Source of the DNA: Paenibacillus caui
Lineage (GTDB): Bacteria > Bacillota > Bacilli > Paenibacillales > Paenibacillaceae
DNA length: 64,000 nt
Direction of reading: 5' to 3'
NCBI RefSeq assembly: GCF_019904135.1
Contig: NZ_JAIOGQ010000003.1
Location: 62,001 to 126,000 of the forward strand
The position numbers and the translations under genes are program-made. Positions 33,527-43,382 of this stretch are shown here, in pieces. The notes under the pieces are model-generated. The model saw only the letters and a program-made list of their open reading frames with translations, had not been told where the DNA came from and did not search any database. The first letter of the stretch is position 1. Each line of letters begins with the position of its first letter.

Positions 33527-35257
33527 ATGAACAAATTGCAGGGAGAAATCATTTCAGCGGCGGCGGCCTACTCCAACATGGGAACATACGAGGATGAACG
33601 CAAGCAATTTGAGTGGGCGGATGTAGAGAAGGACTTTACATGGCACCGCACAGGCCTTGTCAACATGGCTTATGAAGCGATCGACCGCCATGTGGCGGAA
33701 GGACGGGGGAACAAGACCGCACTTGTCTACTCCGATGCCAATCGTGAGGAGTCGTATACCTTTGCAGACCTTCAGACATTGTCGAACAAATTTGCGAATG
33801 TGCTGCGCAGACACGGGATCGGCAAGGGAGAAAGGGTGTTTGTCTTCATGCCCAGAACTCCTGAGCTGTACATCAGTATTTTGGGCGCCATCAAAGTGGG
33901 AGCTGTCGTTGGTCCGTTGTTCGAAGCGTTTATGGAGACGGCGGTAAAGGACCGGCTGGAAGACAGCGGCGCGGTTGCTCTCGTTACGACGAACGCTTTG
34001 CTGCCGCGTGTAAAGGGGGAAGAGCTCCCGGAGCTTCGAACTGTTGTGGTCGCAGGGGAAGCTTTTGAGACAGCCGGGGCCGAAGGGGTTTACCATTTTG
34101 AAACAGAGATGAGTTTGTCCGCCGAGAATGCCGACATCGAATGGGTCGACCGGGAAGACGGACTTATCCTTCACTATACCTCGGGTTCCACCGGCAAGCC
34201 AAAGGGCGTATACCACGTTCATAATGCGATGCTGCAGCATTATTTTACGGGCAAGATGGTGCTTGATTTGCGCGAAGACGATATCTACTGGTGTACGGCA
34301 GACCCGGGATGGGTTACCGGAACCTCGTACGGCATCTTTGCTCCTTGGCTGAATGGGGCCTGTAATCTGGTGCTTGGCGGACGGTTTCATCCGGCAGACT
34401 GGTATGGAGCTATACAGAAATTTGGCGTCACCGTTTGGTACAGCGCGCCTACGGCATTCCGCATGCTGATGGGAGCGGGGGAGGAACTGGCTAGCACGTA
34501 CGATTTGTCGAGCCTGCGTCATGTTCTGTCCGTCGGCGAACCGCTTAACCCTGAAGTGGTGCGGTGGGGGCTGAGCACATATGGGCAGAGAATTCACGAT
34601 ACCTGGTGGATGACCGAGACAGGAGCACAGCTCATCTGCAACTATCCTTCAATGGAGATCAAGCCCGGTTCCATGGGCAAGCCGCTGCCGGGAATACAGG
34701 CTGCGATTATCGATGATCAGGGCAATGTATTGCCGCCGAACCATATGGGGAATTTGGCGATCCGGACACCGTGGCCGTCCATGATGCGCCGTATTTGGAA
34801 CAATGAAGCGAAATATGAAGAATACTTCAGAATCCCGGGCTGGTATATATCAGGTGATTCCGCGTTTATGGATGAGGATGGCTACTTCTGGTTTCAGGGC
34901 CGAATTGACGACGTTATCAATTCATCTGGAGAGCGGATCGGACCGTTCGAGGTCGAGAGCAAGCTGGTAGAGCACCCGGCTGTGGCCGAGGCCGGCGTGA
35001 TTGGCAAGCCGGACTCTGTGCGCGGAGAAATCATCAAGGCGTTCATCGCTCTGCGGGACGGTTACGAGCCAACGGAGGAGCTGAAAGCGGAAATTGCCCG
35101 GTTTGTAAAAGAAGGCTTGTCCGCCCATGCCGCGCCGCGTGAAATTGAATTTAAAGCGAAGCTGCCGAAGACCCGTTCCGGCAAAATTATGAGACGGGTG
35201 CTGAAAGCGTGGGAATTGAATCTGCCTACCGGCGATTTGTCCACGATTGAAGATTAA
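33527..35257 (+). CDS. acsA: acetyl-CoA synthetase (AMP-forming)
   Basis: Activates acetate with ATP and CoA. At 576 residues it is of the short Bacillus type. The adenylation motifs are LHYTSGSTGKPKGVYHVH, TWWMTETGAQLI and YISGDSAFMDEDGYFWFQGRIDDVINSSGERIG. The C-terminal LPKTRSGKIMRR holds Lys553, the residue equivalent to the one acetylated by AcuA. TAAGGAGGATG gives a strong ribosome site. A cre-like site upstream and the divergent acuA suggest both transcriptional and acetylation control. Confidence 0.95.
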   Translation: MNKLQGEIISAAAAYSNMGTYEDERKQFEWADVEKDFTWHRTGLVNMAYEAIDRHVAEGRGNKTALVYSDANREESYTFADLQTLSNKFANVLRRHGIGKGERVFVFMPRTPELYISILGAIKVGAVVGPLFEAFMETAVKDRLEDSGAVALVTTNALLPRVKGEELPELRTVVVAGEAFETAGAEGVYHFETEMSLSAENADIEWVDREDGLILHYTSGSTGKPKGVYHVHNAMLQHYFTGKMVLDLREDDIYWCTADPGWVTGTSYGIFAPWLNGACNLVLGGRFHPADWYGAIQKFGVTVWYSAPTAFRMLMGAGEELASTYDLSSLRHVLSVGEPLNPEVVRWGLSTYGQRIHDTWWMTETGAQLICNYPSMEIKPGSMGKPLPGIQAAIIDDQGNVLPPNHMGNLAIRTPWPSMMRRIWNNEAKYEEYFRIPGWYISGDSAFMDEDGYFWFQGRIDDVINSSGERIGPFEVESKLVEHPAVAEAGVIGKPDSVRGEIIKAFIALRDGYEPTEELKAEIARFVKEGLSAHAAPREIEFKAKLPKTRSGKIMRRVLKAWELNLPTGDLSTIED

Positions 35258-35274
35258 TTTATTGTTTTCGATAA

Positions 35275-35329
35275 AAAAAGAGGATCCCTTGAGGCAGCCA
35301 TTGAAAACGGCCCAGGGAATCCTCTTTCT
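35275..35329. terminator. bidirectional terminator, acsA / PBP gene
   Basis: AAAAAGAGGATCCCTTG pairs with CAGGGAATCCTCTTT between converging genes. Confidence 0.8.
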
Positions 35330-35339
35330 TTGAATGATT

Positions 35340-38300
35340 TCAGTTCTTCTCAATACTCAGCGAACCGGAAGGACTGGATTCTCCGCTAACGTTCACTGCG
35401 GTGATCCGGATAAAGCCGCTCGCAGGAGCACCGGCATACTCAAACTGGGTAAGCTCTGTCGTACCGACCAGCGTATAATTGCCATCAGCATGATCCGAGT
35501 AGTAGATATTGTAGGCTGTTACCTGATCTTCGGACGGATTGGCGTTCCAACTGAGCGTAATACCCGAATCGTTCCATACGCCTTGAGGCTGGCCCGGCTC
35601 GGAAGGCACATTTGCAGCCTCTCCGTTAGAACCCGGATCTCCCTCACCGACACCGGGGATTCCGATGATGCTGCCGGGCGCAGAACCGTTATTCAGTGAA
35701 ACCTGGCTGCTTGGAGCGGATTCCTTGCCCACCACATCCACAGCGGTCACATAATAAGCGTAGTTGTTGCCCGCAGAAACGTAGTCGACAAAACGAGTGT
35801 CTTCTCCCAGCTTGGATCCTGCGTACTTAAAATCTCCTCCGTTTAACGCCTTGTAAAAACGGTAGCCCGCGATATCCGCCTCATTGTTCTTGTTAAAGGT
35901 GATAATCGCTCGGCCTGTGGAGGAATCAACAGCGACTCCTGCTGGCGCTACCGGCACCATTCCGTCATCGACCCGCGGATCGACCTCATACGGAGCATCA
36001 TCGCCAGCATCTTTTGGGAGATAGAAGCTAAGCGGTTTATGGTCGCCTTTCATTTTGGCAAAAGCGTTCTCGAGCTCATCAATGAGCTCCTTGATCGGCT
36101 TCTCTCGCTTCATTACGACTTTCTCCAACACCATATCGGATGGCGTTTCGTCGTGCGGAATATAGTTTACACCGTTATACGTAACATACTTGGCGCGAAC
36201 GAGAACATCATCCTGCTTCTTCGGTACATATTTGGCATTGAAAATATCGGTCACAGTCTTGCCGGCCTGCTCCGTCAGAGGCGTAGGCAGAAGTCCGCTG
36301 TAGCCCGACACGGTCATTCTGACAATTCCATCCGGCTTCTCGAAAGCTTTGGTCTGGAACAGCTCGGGTTTGCTGTCTGCGACTTCATTCATGACTTTAG
36401 CCCATATTTTTCGGGCGCGCTTCTTGCCGTCATCGGTCAGCGTATTGGCCTGTTCCGAATAACCGATCCAAATGCCAAGCGTCACATCCGGCGAATAGCC
36501 TTCGAACCAGACATCCGCATAGTTCTGGGTTGTACCGGTTTTACCTACAACCGGAATTTTGCCGTATTCCTTGAACTCGCTTGCTACCGAATGGCCGGTT
36601 GAGCCCGGCTCTGAAATGACAGTCCGGAGCATGTCCGTCATCAGGTACGCCGTCTGCTTGGAGAAAACACGCTTCGGCTCAGGTTTATGCTGGTAAACGA
36701 CATTGCCCTTCGAATCCTCGATCCGTTCAATCATATAGGCATCGTTGAAGACTCCCTGATTGGCAATTGCTCCATAAGCGTTCGTAAGCTCCTCAACGCT
36801 TACACCATGGGCGAGCCCGCCAAGAACGCCGGTCTGTGCCTGATAGTCCGAATCTTCGAGAGTGGTAATGCCAAGGCTTTTCGCAAAAGCCCATGATTTA
36901 TCAATGCCAACCACATTATTGAACAGCTTGAGCGCCGGAATGTTGCGCGATTCGTTTAGCGCAGTCCGTGCTGTAACGAGTCCTTTATACCCACCGCTCG
37001 AGTTCACCGGAATATGAAAGCCCTTTTCATAGTCTTTCAGGATGATCGGTGAATCGTCGATGATGCTTGCCGGCTGGATCAACCCATTCTCCAGGGCAGG
37101 AAGATATGCGGCAATCGGCTTCATGGTCGACCCCGGCTGGCGTACCATTTGGGTTGCATAGTTCATTTGTTCCGTGTAGAAATCCCGGCCTTCAATCATG
37201 CCAAGTATAGCGCCGGTTTTATGATTGATCAGCATGCCTGCAACCTGCTCAAGCCCTTTCTTCTCACTGTATGGTGAGAAGTTATCCGGGTTGCCCGACA
37301 CCTTGTGCATGGCGTTGTACACTTTCTTGTCAATCGTCGTGTAGATCCGGTAGCCGCCGGTAAGCAGCTGCTGTCTGGCATCCTCGAGAATCTGGCTGTT
37401 CTCTTTGCTATCCAGCGCACTTTGGTCCAGCCCGGGGTTTTTGAGCTTGGCAAGAATTTGCGCTCCTTGACGCTCCGTTTCCAGCATCAGATAGGGATAA
37501 GTGTCGTATGCTTTCTTCATTGTCGGAGCGAGCGCGGACTTAAGATCAAATGCCAGTGCTTCATTGTATTGGCTCTGGTTGATTTTTCCTTCCTCCAGCA
37601 TGCGCAGCAAGACAAGACGCTGCCGTTTGACCGCGCGGTCAAACGCTCCCTGATTGAACTCCCCTTTGCCGTTAAAGGCCGAGTACGTTGAAGGGAGCTG
37701 CGGAAGACCGGCCAAATAAGCGGCCTCAGCAATATTCAGTTTGTTCAGATCATTGATCCCGAATATCCCTTTGGCTGCCGCCTTAATTCCATACAAATTA
37801 TAGCCTGACGCTCCGTTGCCGAATGGAACCTTGTTCAGATAAGCCGTCAAAATTTCCTGTTTGGACAAAAACCGCTCCAGACGGAGGGCCAGGAGAATTT
37901 CCTTGAACTTTCGGTTATCCGTACGGTCCAGGTTCAGGAAGACGCGCCTCGCCAGCTGCTGAGTCAAGGTACTTCCGCCGGTTTGAATATCCTCTTTGAG
38001 AACCCGCTGCTTGACGGCGCGAAGCGTTCCGCTGATGTCAACGCCCTTGTGCTCATCGAAATGATTGTCTTCAATGGCGATTACTGCGTTGATAACGGAA
38101 GAAGGAATTTCCTTATACTCGACAGGCCGTCTGTCTTCTTCCGAACGAAGCTGCCCGATGGGTGAAGCATCCCGGAAGTAAGCAAAAGTGGTGATGTTAT
38201 TATAGCTGATCTTGTCCTGGATTTCTGCCTGGGACCTTATCGGGTCATCCTTTACAATGGCGGAAAGATAACCGAACCCAGTACCGCCGATAAACAGCAC

Positions 38301-38417
38301 TCCGGCCACGGCAAGGACGAATAGTCCCAGGATAATTCTCCATACGACCCGGCCTTTGCTTCTTTTCTTAGACTGGGTTGCCTGCTGTTCCGGATTGTTG
38401 TCTTTATCAAAAGCCAT
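35340..38417 (-). CDS. bifunctional class A penicillin-binding protein with FN3 repeats
   Basis: Polymerises glycan strands and crosslinks peptides outside the membrane. The 1025-residue protein has a cytoplasmic basic tail, one membrane helix (about 24-48), a GT51 domain (catalytic Glu116 in AIEDNHFDEHKGVD; QTGGSTLTQQLARR) and a transpeptidase domain. Active Ser430 is in PGSTMKP, with S490-R491-N492 and KTGTT at 626-630. Two fibronectin type III domains follow at about 820-905 and 940-1023. AAAGGAGGATG precedes the ATG at 38417; the longer frame upstream is not used. The family is PBP1A/PonA-like. Confidence 0.93.
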   Translation of the reverse strand: MAFDKDNNPEQQATQSKKRSKGRVVWRIILGLFVLAVAGVLFIGGTGFGYLSAIVKDDPIRSQAEIQDKISYNNITTFAYFRDASPIGQLRSEEDRRPVEYKEIPSSVINAVIAIEDNHFDEHKGVDISGTLRAVKQRVLKEDIQTGGSTLTQQLARRVFLNLDRTDNRKFKEILLALRLERFLSKQEILTAYLNKVPFGNGASGYNLYGIKAAAKGIFGINDLNKLNIAEAAYLAGLPQLPSTYSAFNGKGEFNQGAFDRAVKRQRLVLLRMLEEGKINQSQYNEALAFDLKSALAPTMKKAYDTYPYLMLETERQGAQILAKLKNPGLDQSALDSKENSQILEDARQQLLTGGYRIYTTIDKKVYNAMHKVSGNPDNFSPYSEKKGLEQVAGMLINHKTGAILGMIEGRDFYTEQMNYATQMVRQPGSTMKPIAAYLPALENGLIQPASIIDDSPIILKDYEKGFHIPVNSSGGYKGLVTARTALNESRNIPALKLFNNVVGIDKSWAFAKSLGITTLEDSDYQAQTGVLGGLAHGVSVEELTNAYGAIANQGVFNDAYMIERIEDSKGNVVYQHKPEPKRVFSKQTAYLMTDMLRTVISEPGSTGHSVASEFKEYGKIPVVGKTGTTQNYADVWFEGYSPDVTLGIWIGYSEQANTLTDDGKKRARKIWAKVMNEVADSKPELFQTKAFEKPDGIVRMTVSGYSGLLPTPLTEQAGKTVTDIFNAKYVPKKQDDVLVRAKYVTYNGVNYIPHDETPSDMVLEKVVMKREKPIKELIDELENAFAKMKGDHKPLSFYLPKDAGDDAPYEVDPRVDDGMVPVAPAGVAVDSSTGRAIITFNKNNEADIAGYRFYKALNGGDFKYAGSKLGEDTRFVDYVSAGNNYAYYVTAVDVVGKESAPSSQVSLNNGSAPGSIIGIPGVGEGDPGSNGEAANVPSEPGQPQGVWNDSGITLSWNANPSEDQVTAYNIYYSDHADGNYTLVGTTELTQFEYAGAPASGFIRITAVNVSGESSPSGSLSIEKN

Positions 38418-38522
38418 GAGCATCCTCCTTTTAACAGCAACATTATAGCACAAAATATGCGGTTTGAATCGTTCTTTCGACCAACCGGGGCCGTCCTGCC
38501 CTTCCGGGAATACCGGCAAGCC

Positions 38523-38552
38523 TTGACTTGCCGAAATGTTCTGTGTTATAAA
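38523..38552 (+). promoter_or_regulatory. promoter of the tyrS leader
   Basis: TTGACT (38523-38528), an 18-base spacer and TATAAA (38547-38552), just before the T-box. Confidence 0.7.
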
Positions 38553-38559
38553 AAAACTC

Positions 38560-38858
38560 AAAGCTGCATATTCGAAAAGCTGAGAAAGACACAAGTAAAA
38601 GGCAGGATTACGCTGGCAGAGAAACGGTGGATGGTGCGAACCGACAGAGCGGTCCCCTTTGAATTACAGTCTGGAGCTGTCCGGGGGAAAGCGCTTTGCC
38701 GCAAGTAGTCTGGTACCGGGCAACCGTTATGTTAATGAAGTGAAGATCGATGCTGCTTTCGGCCTGCTTTTTTTCCGGGAGTCCATCGGTTTTAATTAGG
38801 GTGGTAACGCGAGCGCTCCTTCTCGTCCCTTTGGGATGGGAAGGAGCTTTTTTGTGTT
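38560..38858 (+). promoter_or_regulatory. T-box riboswitch, Tyr-type, upstream of tyrS
   Basis: The T-box core AGGGTGGTAACGCG is at 38798-38811. The Stem I apical GGTGCGAACCG is near 38635. The specifier is in GAAT-TAC-A, with the Tyr codon UAC at 38665-38667. The terminator GCTCCTTCTCGTCCC.../GGGAAGGAGC plus T run ends at about 38857. Specifier and gene product agree, so tRNA-Tyr charging should control tyrS. Confidence 0.93.
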
Positions 38859-38897
38859 CGTTTTACGCTTAAGATCAATTATTTGGAGGAATGAATC

Positions 38898-40151
38898 GTG
38901 AAGTGGGATGAATTGTCATTGCCGCAGCGTGAGGAAGTGGAGCGCCAGCTCGGCATCCTTAATCGGGGTATTGTAGAGACGGTTCCGGAGGAGGAACTGA
39001 AGCACAAAATCATGAAATCGGTCGCTACGAATGAGCCGCTGAAAATTAAGCTGGGTCTGGATCCGTCGGCTCCGGACATTCATGTCGGCCATACGGTCGT
39101 CATGCAGAAACTGCGCCAGTTCCAGCAATTGGGACATCAGGTTCAGCTTGTCATCGGCGACTTCACAGGGATGATCGGCGATCCGACGGGCAAATCGGAA
39201 ACCCGCAAGCAGCTTACAAGGGAAGATGTCCTTCGAAATGCCGAGACTTACAAGGAACAGATCTTCAAAATTCTGGATTCGGAGAAGACGCAGGTATTTT
39301 TCAATTCGGAATGGCTTGCGCCGATGAACTTTGCGGATGTCGTTAAACTTGCAGCCAAAGTGACGGTTGCCCGTATGCTGGAAAGAGATGACTTCACAAA
39401 GCGTTACCAGAGCGGACAGCCGATCAGCATCCATGAATTTTTCTACCCGCTTATGCAGGGCATGGATTCCGTAGCGTTAAAAAGCGATGTCGAGCTCGGA
39501 GGAACGGACCAGAAATTCAACCTGCTCATGGGCCGGACCCTTCAAAAGGAAGATAAGCTTGAACCTCAGGTTATTATGATGACGCCGCTGCTGGAAGGCC
39601 TGGATGGTGTGAAGAAAATGAGCAAGAGCCTCGGCAATTACATCGGCATCGATGAAGAGCCAAATGAAATTTACGGCAAAGCGATGTCTGTGCCGGACGA
39701 GCTGATGATCAAGTATTACGAACTGGTCACCGACCTGTCCAATGAAGAGCTGAAAGCGATCGAAGAGGGGCTGAAGGCCGGAACACTGCATCCGCGTGAC
39801 GCCAAAATGAAGCTGGCCCATACGCTTGTCCGCATGTACCACAGCGAAGCGGACGCGGACAGCGCCGAGGAGCATTTCGTTACGGTGTTTCAGCAGCGGG
39901 CGCTTCCGGATGACATCGAAGAGGCCCGAATTGCGGCATCCGAATTTGACGAAGGGGAGATTCGCCTGATCAAGCTGATAACACTGGTTGGCTTTGCTTC
40001 TTCCAACGCTGAAGCGAAGCGCAGCATTCAGCAGGGCGCCGTCAAGATCAATGAAGAAAAGCTGACGGATATAGGGGCGGCTGTAGCCGTCCAAACCGGG
40101 GACATTTTGCAGGTGGGTAAACGCAAATTCGCGAAGCTGATTGTACAATAA
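38898..40151 (+). CDS. tyrS: tyrosyl-tRNA synthetase, TyrZ-like
   Basis: Charges tRNA-Tyr. The class I signatures are HVGH at 62-65 and KMSKS at 240-244. An S4 RNA-binding domain occupies about 350-415 ([10 protein letters not shown]...GKRKFAKL). An intact KMSKS, unlike the KFGKT of Bacillus TyrS, places it with the TyrZ-type enzymes. At 417 residues it is full length. It has a GTG start (position 38898) after TTGGAGGAATGAATC. It is expressed from the T-box leader. Confidence 0.94.
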   Translation: MKWDELSLPQREEVERQLGILNRGIVETVPEEELKHKIMKSVATNEPLKIKLGLDPSAPDIHVGHTVVMQKLRQFQQLGHQVQLVIGDFTGMIGDPTGKSETRKQLTREDVLRNAETYKEQIFKILDSEKTQVFFNSEWLAPMNFADVVKLAAKVTVARMLERDDFTKRYQSGQPISIHEFFYPLMQGMDSVALKSDVELGGTDQKFNLLMGRTLQKEDKLEPQVIMMTPLLEGLDGVKKMSKSLGNYIGIDEEPNEIYGKAMSVPDELMIKYYELVTDLSNEELKAIEEGLKAGTLHPRDAKMKLAHTLVRMYHSEADADSAEEHFVTVFQQRALPDDIEEARIAASEFDEGEIRLIKLITLVGFASSNAEAKRSIQQGAVKINEEKLTDIGAAVAVQTGDILQVGKRKFAKLIVQ

Positions 40152-40164
40152 TACGGGAGCATTG

Positions 40165-40213
40165 AAGAAGGGCTTCCTCTGGCTTTAAACAAGCAGGGGA
40201 AGCCCTTCTTTTC
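40165..40213 (+). terminator. terminator of tyrS
   Basis: GAAGAAGGGCTTCC...GGAAGCCCTTCTTTT, long stem. Confidence 0.8.
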
Positions 40214-40249
40214 ACTTTCTTCAAATGGGATAAGGAAAAAGGAAAAGTA

Positions 40250-40276
40250 AAAACCCCCTCTTTCGAGGGGGTTTTT
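40250..40276 (-). terminator. terminator of rpsD
   Basis: Perfect AAAAACCCCCTC TTTC GAGGGGGTTTTT palindrome. Functional on the minus strand after rpsD and probably on the plus strand too. Confidence 0.85.
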
Positions 40277-40293
40277 ACGGCCCTGCGCCAATC

Positions 40294-40893
40294 TTAACGG
40301 TTGTAGAATTCGACGATTTGTTTCTCGTCGATATCTTGAGACAACTCGGACCGTTCAGGGAAACGGACATATTTGCCTTCAATCGCATTGTCGTTGTACT
40401 CGAGGTAAGCCGGAAGATGCGTACGGTTCTCAAGAGCTTCCTTGATGGAAGAGAGGCCGCGGCTTCTTTCGCGAAGGCCGACTACGTCGCCAACGCTTAC
40501 TTGGTAAGAAGCGATGTCGACTTTCTTGCCGTTAACCGTTACGTGGCCATGGGATACCAGCTGACGTGCGCCTGCACGGGAGTTGGCAAAGCCAAGACGG
40601 TATACGAGGTTGTCCAAACGGCTTTCAAGCAGGAACATGAAGTTCTCGCCGGCAATACCAGGCAATTTGTGCGCTTTGGAGAACAAAGTACGGAATTGCT
40701 TTTCGCCCAATCCATACATGTGGCGAAGCTTTTGTTTCTCTTGAAGCTGCATGCCGTAGTTGCTGATCTTTCTCCGTTGGTTAGGACCATGTTGCCCCGG
40801 CGGGAAAGGACGTTTCAATTCTTTGCCTGTACCGCTCAGGGAAATGCCAAGACGGCGGCTAAGTTTAAATTTAGGACCAGTGTAACGTGCCAT
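40294..40893 (-). CDS. rpsD: 30S ribosomal protein S4
   Basis: A primary 16S rRNA-binding protein that nucleates 30S assembly. The N-terminus [26 protein letters not shown] is diagnostic, and an S4 domain spans about 90-155 ([27 protein letters not shown]). At 199 residues it is standard for Bacillota. It is monocistronic, with a strong promoter and a structured leader consistent with feedback by S4 itself, as known in Bacillus. Confidence 0.98.
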   Translation of the reverse strand: MARYTGPKFKLSRRLGISLSGTGKELKRPFPPGQHGPNQRRKISNYGMQLQEKQKLRHMYGLGEKQFRTLFSKAHKLPGIAGENFMFLLESRLDNLVYRLGFANSRAGARQLVSHGHVTVNGKKVDIASYQVSVGDVVGLRERSRGLSSIKEALENRTHLPAYLEYNDNAIEGKYVRFPERSELSQDIDEKQIVEFYNR

Positions 40894-41090
40894 TGTATAG
40901 GTAGACTCCTTTATGAAAGAAATTTTCTTTATGGGGCTACACTTGCGCCGAATTTGTTTTGACGGGCGGAAGGATAGAAGTATCCGCTCTACTGACAGGA
41001 AAGTTCAGCCGCTGTCCTGTCAGCAACAAAATCGTGAGGGTGACACAATAATTACGCCCATGGTAAAGACTCTATCCAGTCTTTTTCATC
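40894..41090 (-). promoter_or_regulatory. structured rpsD leader, probable S4 autoregulatory RNA
   Basis: About 197 bases of untranslated leader. On the minus strand CTGACAGGA...TCCTGTCAG forms a nine-base-pair hairpin, and GAGCGGATA...TATCCTTCCGCCC follows. AAAGGAG lies near the start codon. B. subtilis rpsD carries a leader that binds S4 to repress its own synthesis; this one is in the same position. I could not fold it to confirm the pseudoknot. Confidence 0.6.
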
Positions 41091-41097
41091 AATATAT

Positions 41098-41125
41098 ATT
41101 ATATGAAATACCCATGCAAAGTCAA
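41098..41125 (-). promoter_or_regulatory. rpsD promoter
   Basis: On the minus strand TTGACT, a 16-base spacer and perfect TATAAT. The rest of the 440-base gap up to 41333 is AT-rich and shows only a possible weak promoter for the next gene. Confidence 0.8.
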
Positions 41126-41333
41126 GGGAAGAGAAACGAAATAAACGTAGATTTTTCCTTGTAGGCCTTTAGGACTAAAAAACACTTTGAAATCTCCTTA
41201 ATAATAATGCAAAATGAGTATAGAAATAGTAGAATATAGGATATAAGTTGGTTCTAGCGGACGGTTAAGTCGTATTGGGTTGTTTACTTGGGGATATCAT
41301 GAGCCGGAGATGTAACGGCAAAAGGAGCTTTCT

Positions 41334-43346
41334 ATGGCTGAATATCTACGGGAAGACCGGACTGAACATCACATCAATACGTTTCTCAGAAATGGTAATC
41401 CGCAGATTGCCAGAGATGCGACGGCATGGTTGGACGATATGGACGTTACCAAACATGACTTTCCCTATATTGAAACGTTAATACAAAGAGCTTTTTCGAT
41501 CTGGACTCAAGAAGCTCTTCCTGTTCCAGGGATGGAAGAAGCCCGCTGGCTGCTGGCCGATCATGCAGGGAAACTGATCGCAGGAACGGAGGGAAGGTCC
41601 GGGCCCGAGGTTGAAGCCGGCCGTCTTGCGGCAGAAAGCGCACGGGTGACGGGGGAACCGCAGATTGTCGCCTTTAGCGGAGTTGAGGCTGCGGCGGTGC
41701 CGCTCAGGACGAGACTTCAGGGTGAAATTTTTGGGAGTCTGGTTTGCCTTGCGGACAACCTGACGGCAAGCCTGGCATTAACGGCGGTTTCCGCTAGGCA
41801 CTTCCGGACCTGTTTTTATCAGCAGCTAAAATATGTGTTTCTCAGCGATCTATTCAATCTGCGCGAGCAAAAGGAAAGGGAAGAGGCTGCCCGCTGGACT
41901 GCGCTGCTTCAGATCGTTAAAAGAATGCATGACAAGATAGATGTCAATTCCGTATTGACCGAAGTGTTCGAGAGCATGACCGATATTTATCCCGGTGCCC
42001 AGCTTGAGCTCCTGATCTCTCAAGACTACCGGAGCAGTGACCCGAGAGTCAAGCTGCTGCAGATGAATACCTTGAACGAAGATGAGAAGCTTTGTATCAG
42101 GGCCTATATGCAGAACACGATGCTGTCTAAGGACAAGATGTCGGAGAGCGGGGCCAAGACGCTTGAAATCGCCGTTCCCTTAAGCGGCAAACAAGGGGTT
42201 TATGGCGTTTTTCACTTCCTTATTCCGGGCGAGCTTGGAAAAGACATGGATCTGCAACTCGTCAGCATGCTTGCCGATACGGCAGGCAATGCCTTTGAAA
42301 ATGCGAAGCTGTATGAGCAGTCCAATCTGCTGATTCATGAGCTTCGACTGATCAACGAACTGTCGAGGCAGCTCAGTCAAAGTCTTCAGCCCGCAGAGGT
42401 GTTTGAATTTGCGACGAAAGAGCTGCTGGATGTTTTTAAAGCCGATTACTGCTGCATTACCGAATTTAACCCGGACAAGGATCATTTCCAAGTGATGTCG
42501 ACCAATGTCCTTTCCATGGAAAATGAGCTTTTTCCGGCGAGCTACGGATATTGCGGGGTTGTTTATACAACCGGTGAACCGCTGATTATGTCGGACTACA
42601 ACGCTCTTAGCAAGGTTCATTCCAAAATGATGGAATCAACCGGTTCAAAATCGCTGATCGCGGCCCCAGTCACCATACGGGGAGAAGTGAGCGGCGCTAT
42701 CTTATTGTCGCACAGGCAGGCGCATTATTTTTCATATGAGAACTATAAGCTGCTGCAGGTGCTGGCCACCCATATCGGCCTTGCCATTGCGAACGCGTCT
42801 CTCTATGATGCGGTTCAGTTCATGGCTAACCGGGACATGCTTACCGGCTTGTATGCCCGGCATTATTTGGATGATTGCGTTCAGCAAAGGCTGCAGACCG
42901 ACAACGCCGGCTCCTTGCTGATCGTGGATATTGACAACTTCAAGCAGGTGAATGACAGCTACGGGCATCAGGCGGGTGACCGGATTCTGAAGCAGGTATG
43001 CGATATTATCAAAAGCCAGGCCCAACCGGTGGATATTGCCGCGCGCTGGGGCGGAGAGGAATTGGCCGTCTATTTTCCATTTATGACTGCAGAAGAATGC
43101 TTTGCGGTATCGGAGAGGATCCGCGAACGGGTCATTGCCGAGACGCACCCCGGCGTCACCGTATCCTGCGGCGTTGGAGGATGGACCTACAGCGGTGAAA
43201 GAATCAGCGCGGAAGTGCTGTTCTACTGTGCCGATATGGCATTGTACAAAGCGAAGAACGGCGGAAGAAACCGAACGGAGGTAGACCGCTGCGGCGAAGG
43301 GCTGGAAGGTATAAGCTTATTGTTTCCAAGCAAGGACGCTCCTTAA
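41334..43346 (+). CDS. GAF-GGDEF diguanylate cyclase
   Basis: Predicted to make cyclic di-GMP. The 670-residue protein has an N-terminal helical part, two GAF-like sensory domains (about 190-340 and 350-495) and a C-terminal GGDEF domain. The catalytic motif is GGEEL at 573-577, an active variant, with VDIDNFKQVNDSYGHQAGD upstream. The product-inhibition site RxxD is replaced by QPVD, so feedback by bound c-di-GMP is unlikely. There is no membrane segment. AAAAGGAGC precedes the ATG. The ligand of the GAF domains is unknown. Confidence 0.9.
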   Translation: MAEYLREDRTEHHINTFLRNGNPQIARDATAWLDDMDVTKHDFPYIETLIQRAFSIWTQEALPVPGMEEARWLLADHAGKLIAGTEGRSGPEVEAGRLAAESARVTGEPQIVAFSGVEAAAVPLRTRLQGEIFGSLVCLADNLTASLALTAVSARHFRTCFYQQLKYVFLSDLFNLREQKEREEAARWTALLQIVKRMHDKIDVNSVLTEVFESMTDIYPGAQLELLISQDYRSSDPRVKLLQMNTLNEDEKLCIRAYMQNTMLSKDKMSESGAKTLEIAVPLSGKQGVYGVFHFLIPGELGKDMDLQLVSMLADTAGNAFENAKLYEQSNLLIHELRLINELSRQLSQSLQPAEVFEFATKELLDVFKADYCCITEFNPDKDHFQVMSTNVLSMENELFPASYGYCGVVYTTGEPLIMSDYNALSKVHSKMMESTGSKSLIAAPVTIRGEVSGAILLSHRQAHYFSYENYKLLQVLATHIGLAIANASLYDAVQFMANRDMLTGLYARHYLDDCVQQRLQTDNAGSLLIVDIDNFKQVNDSYGHQAGDRILKQVCDIIKSQAQPVDIAARWGGEELAVYFPFMTAEECFAVSERIRERVIAETHPGVTVSCGVGGWTYSGERISAEVLFYCADMALYKAKNGGRNRTEVDRCGEGLEGISLLFPSKDAP

Positions 43347-43370
43347 AGGCAAGGGGCGTTCTTTTTTTTG
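43332..43370 (+). terminator. terminator of the cyclase gene
   Basis: AAGGACGCTCCTT...AAGGGGCGTTCTT with eight T. Confidence 0.7.
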
Positions 43371-43382
43371 CTGAGACCCCAG

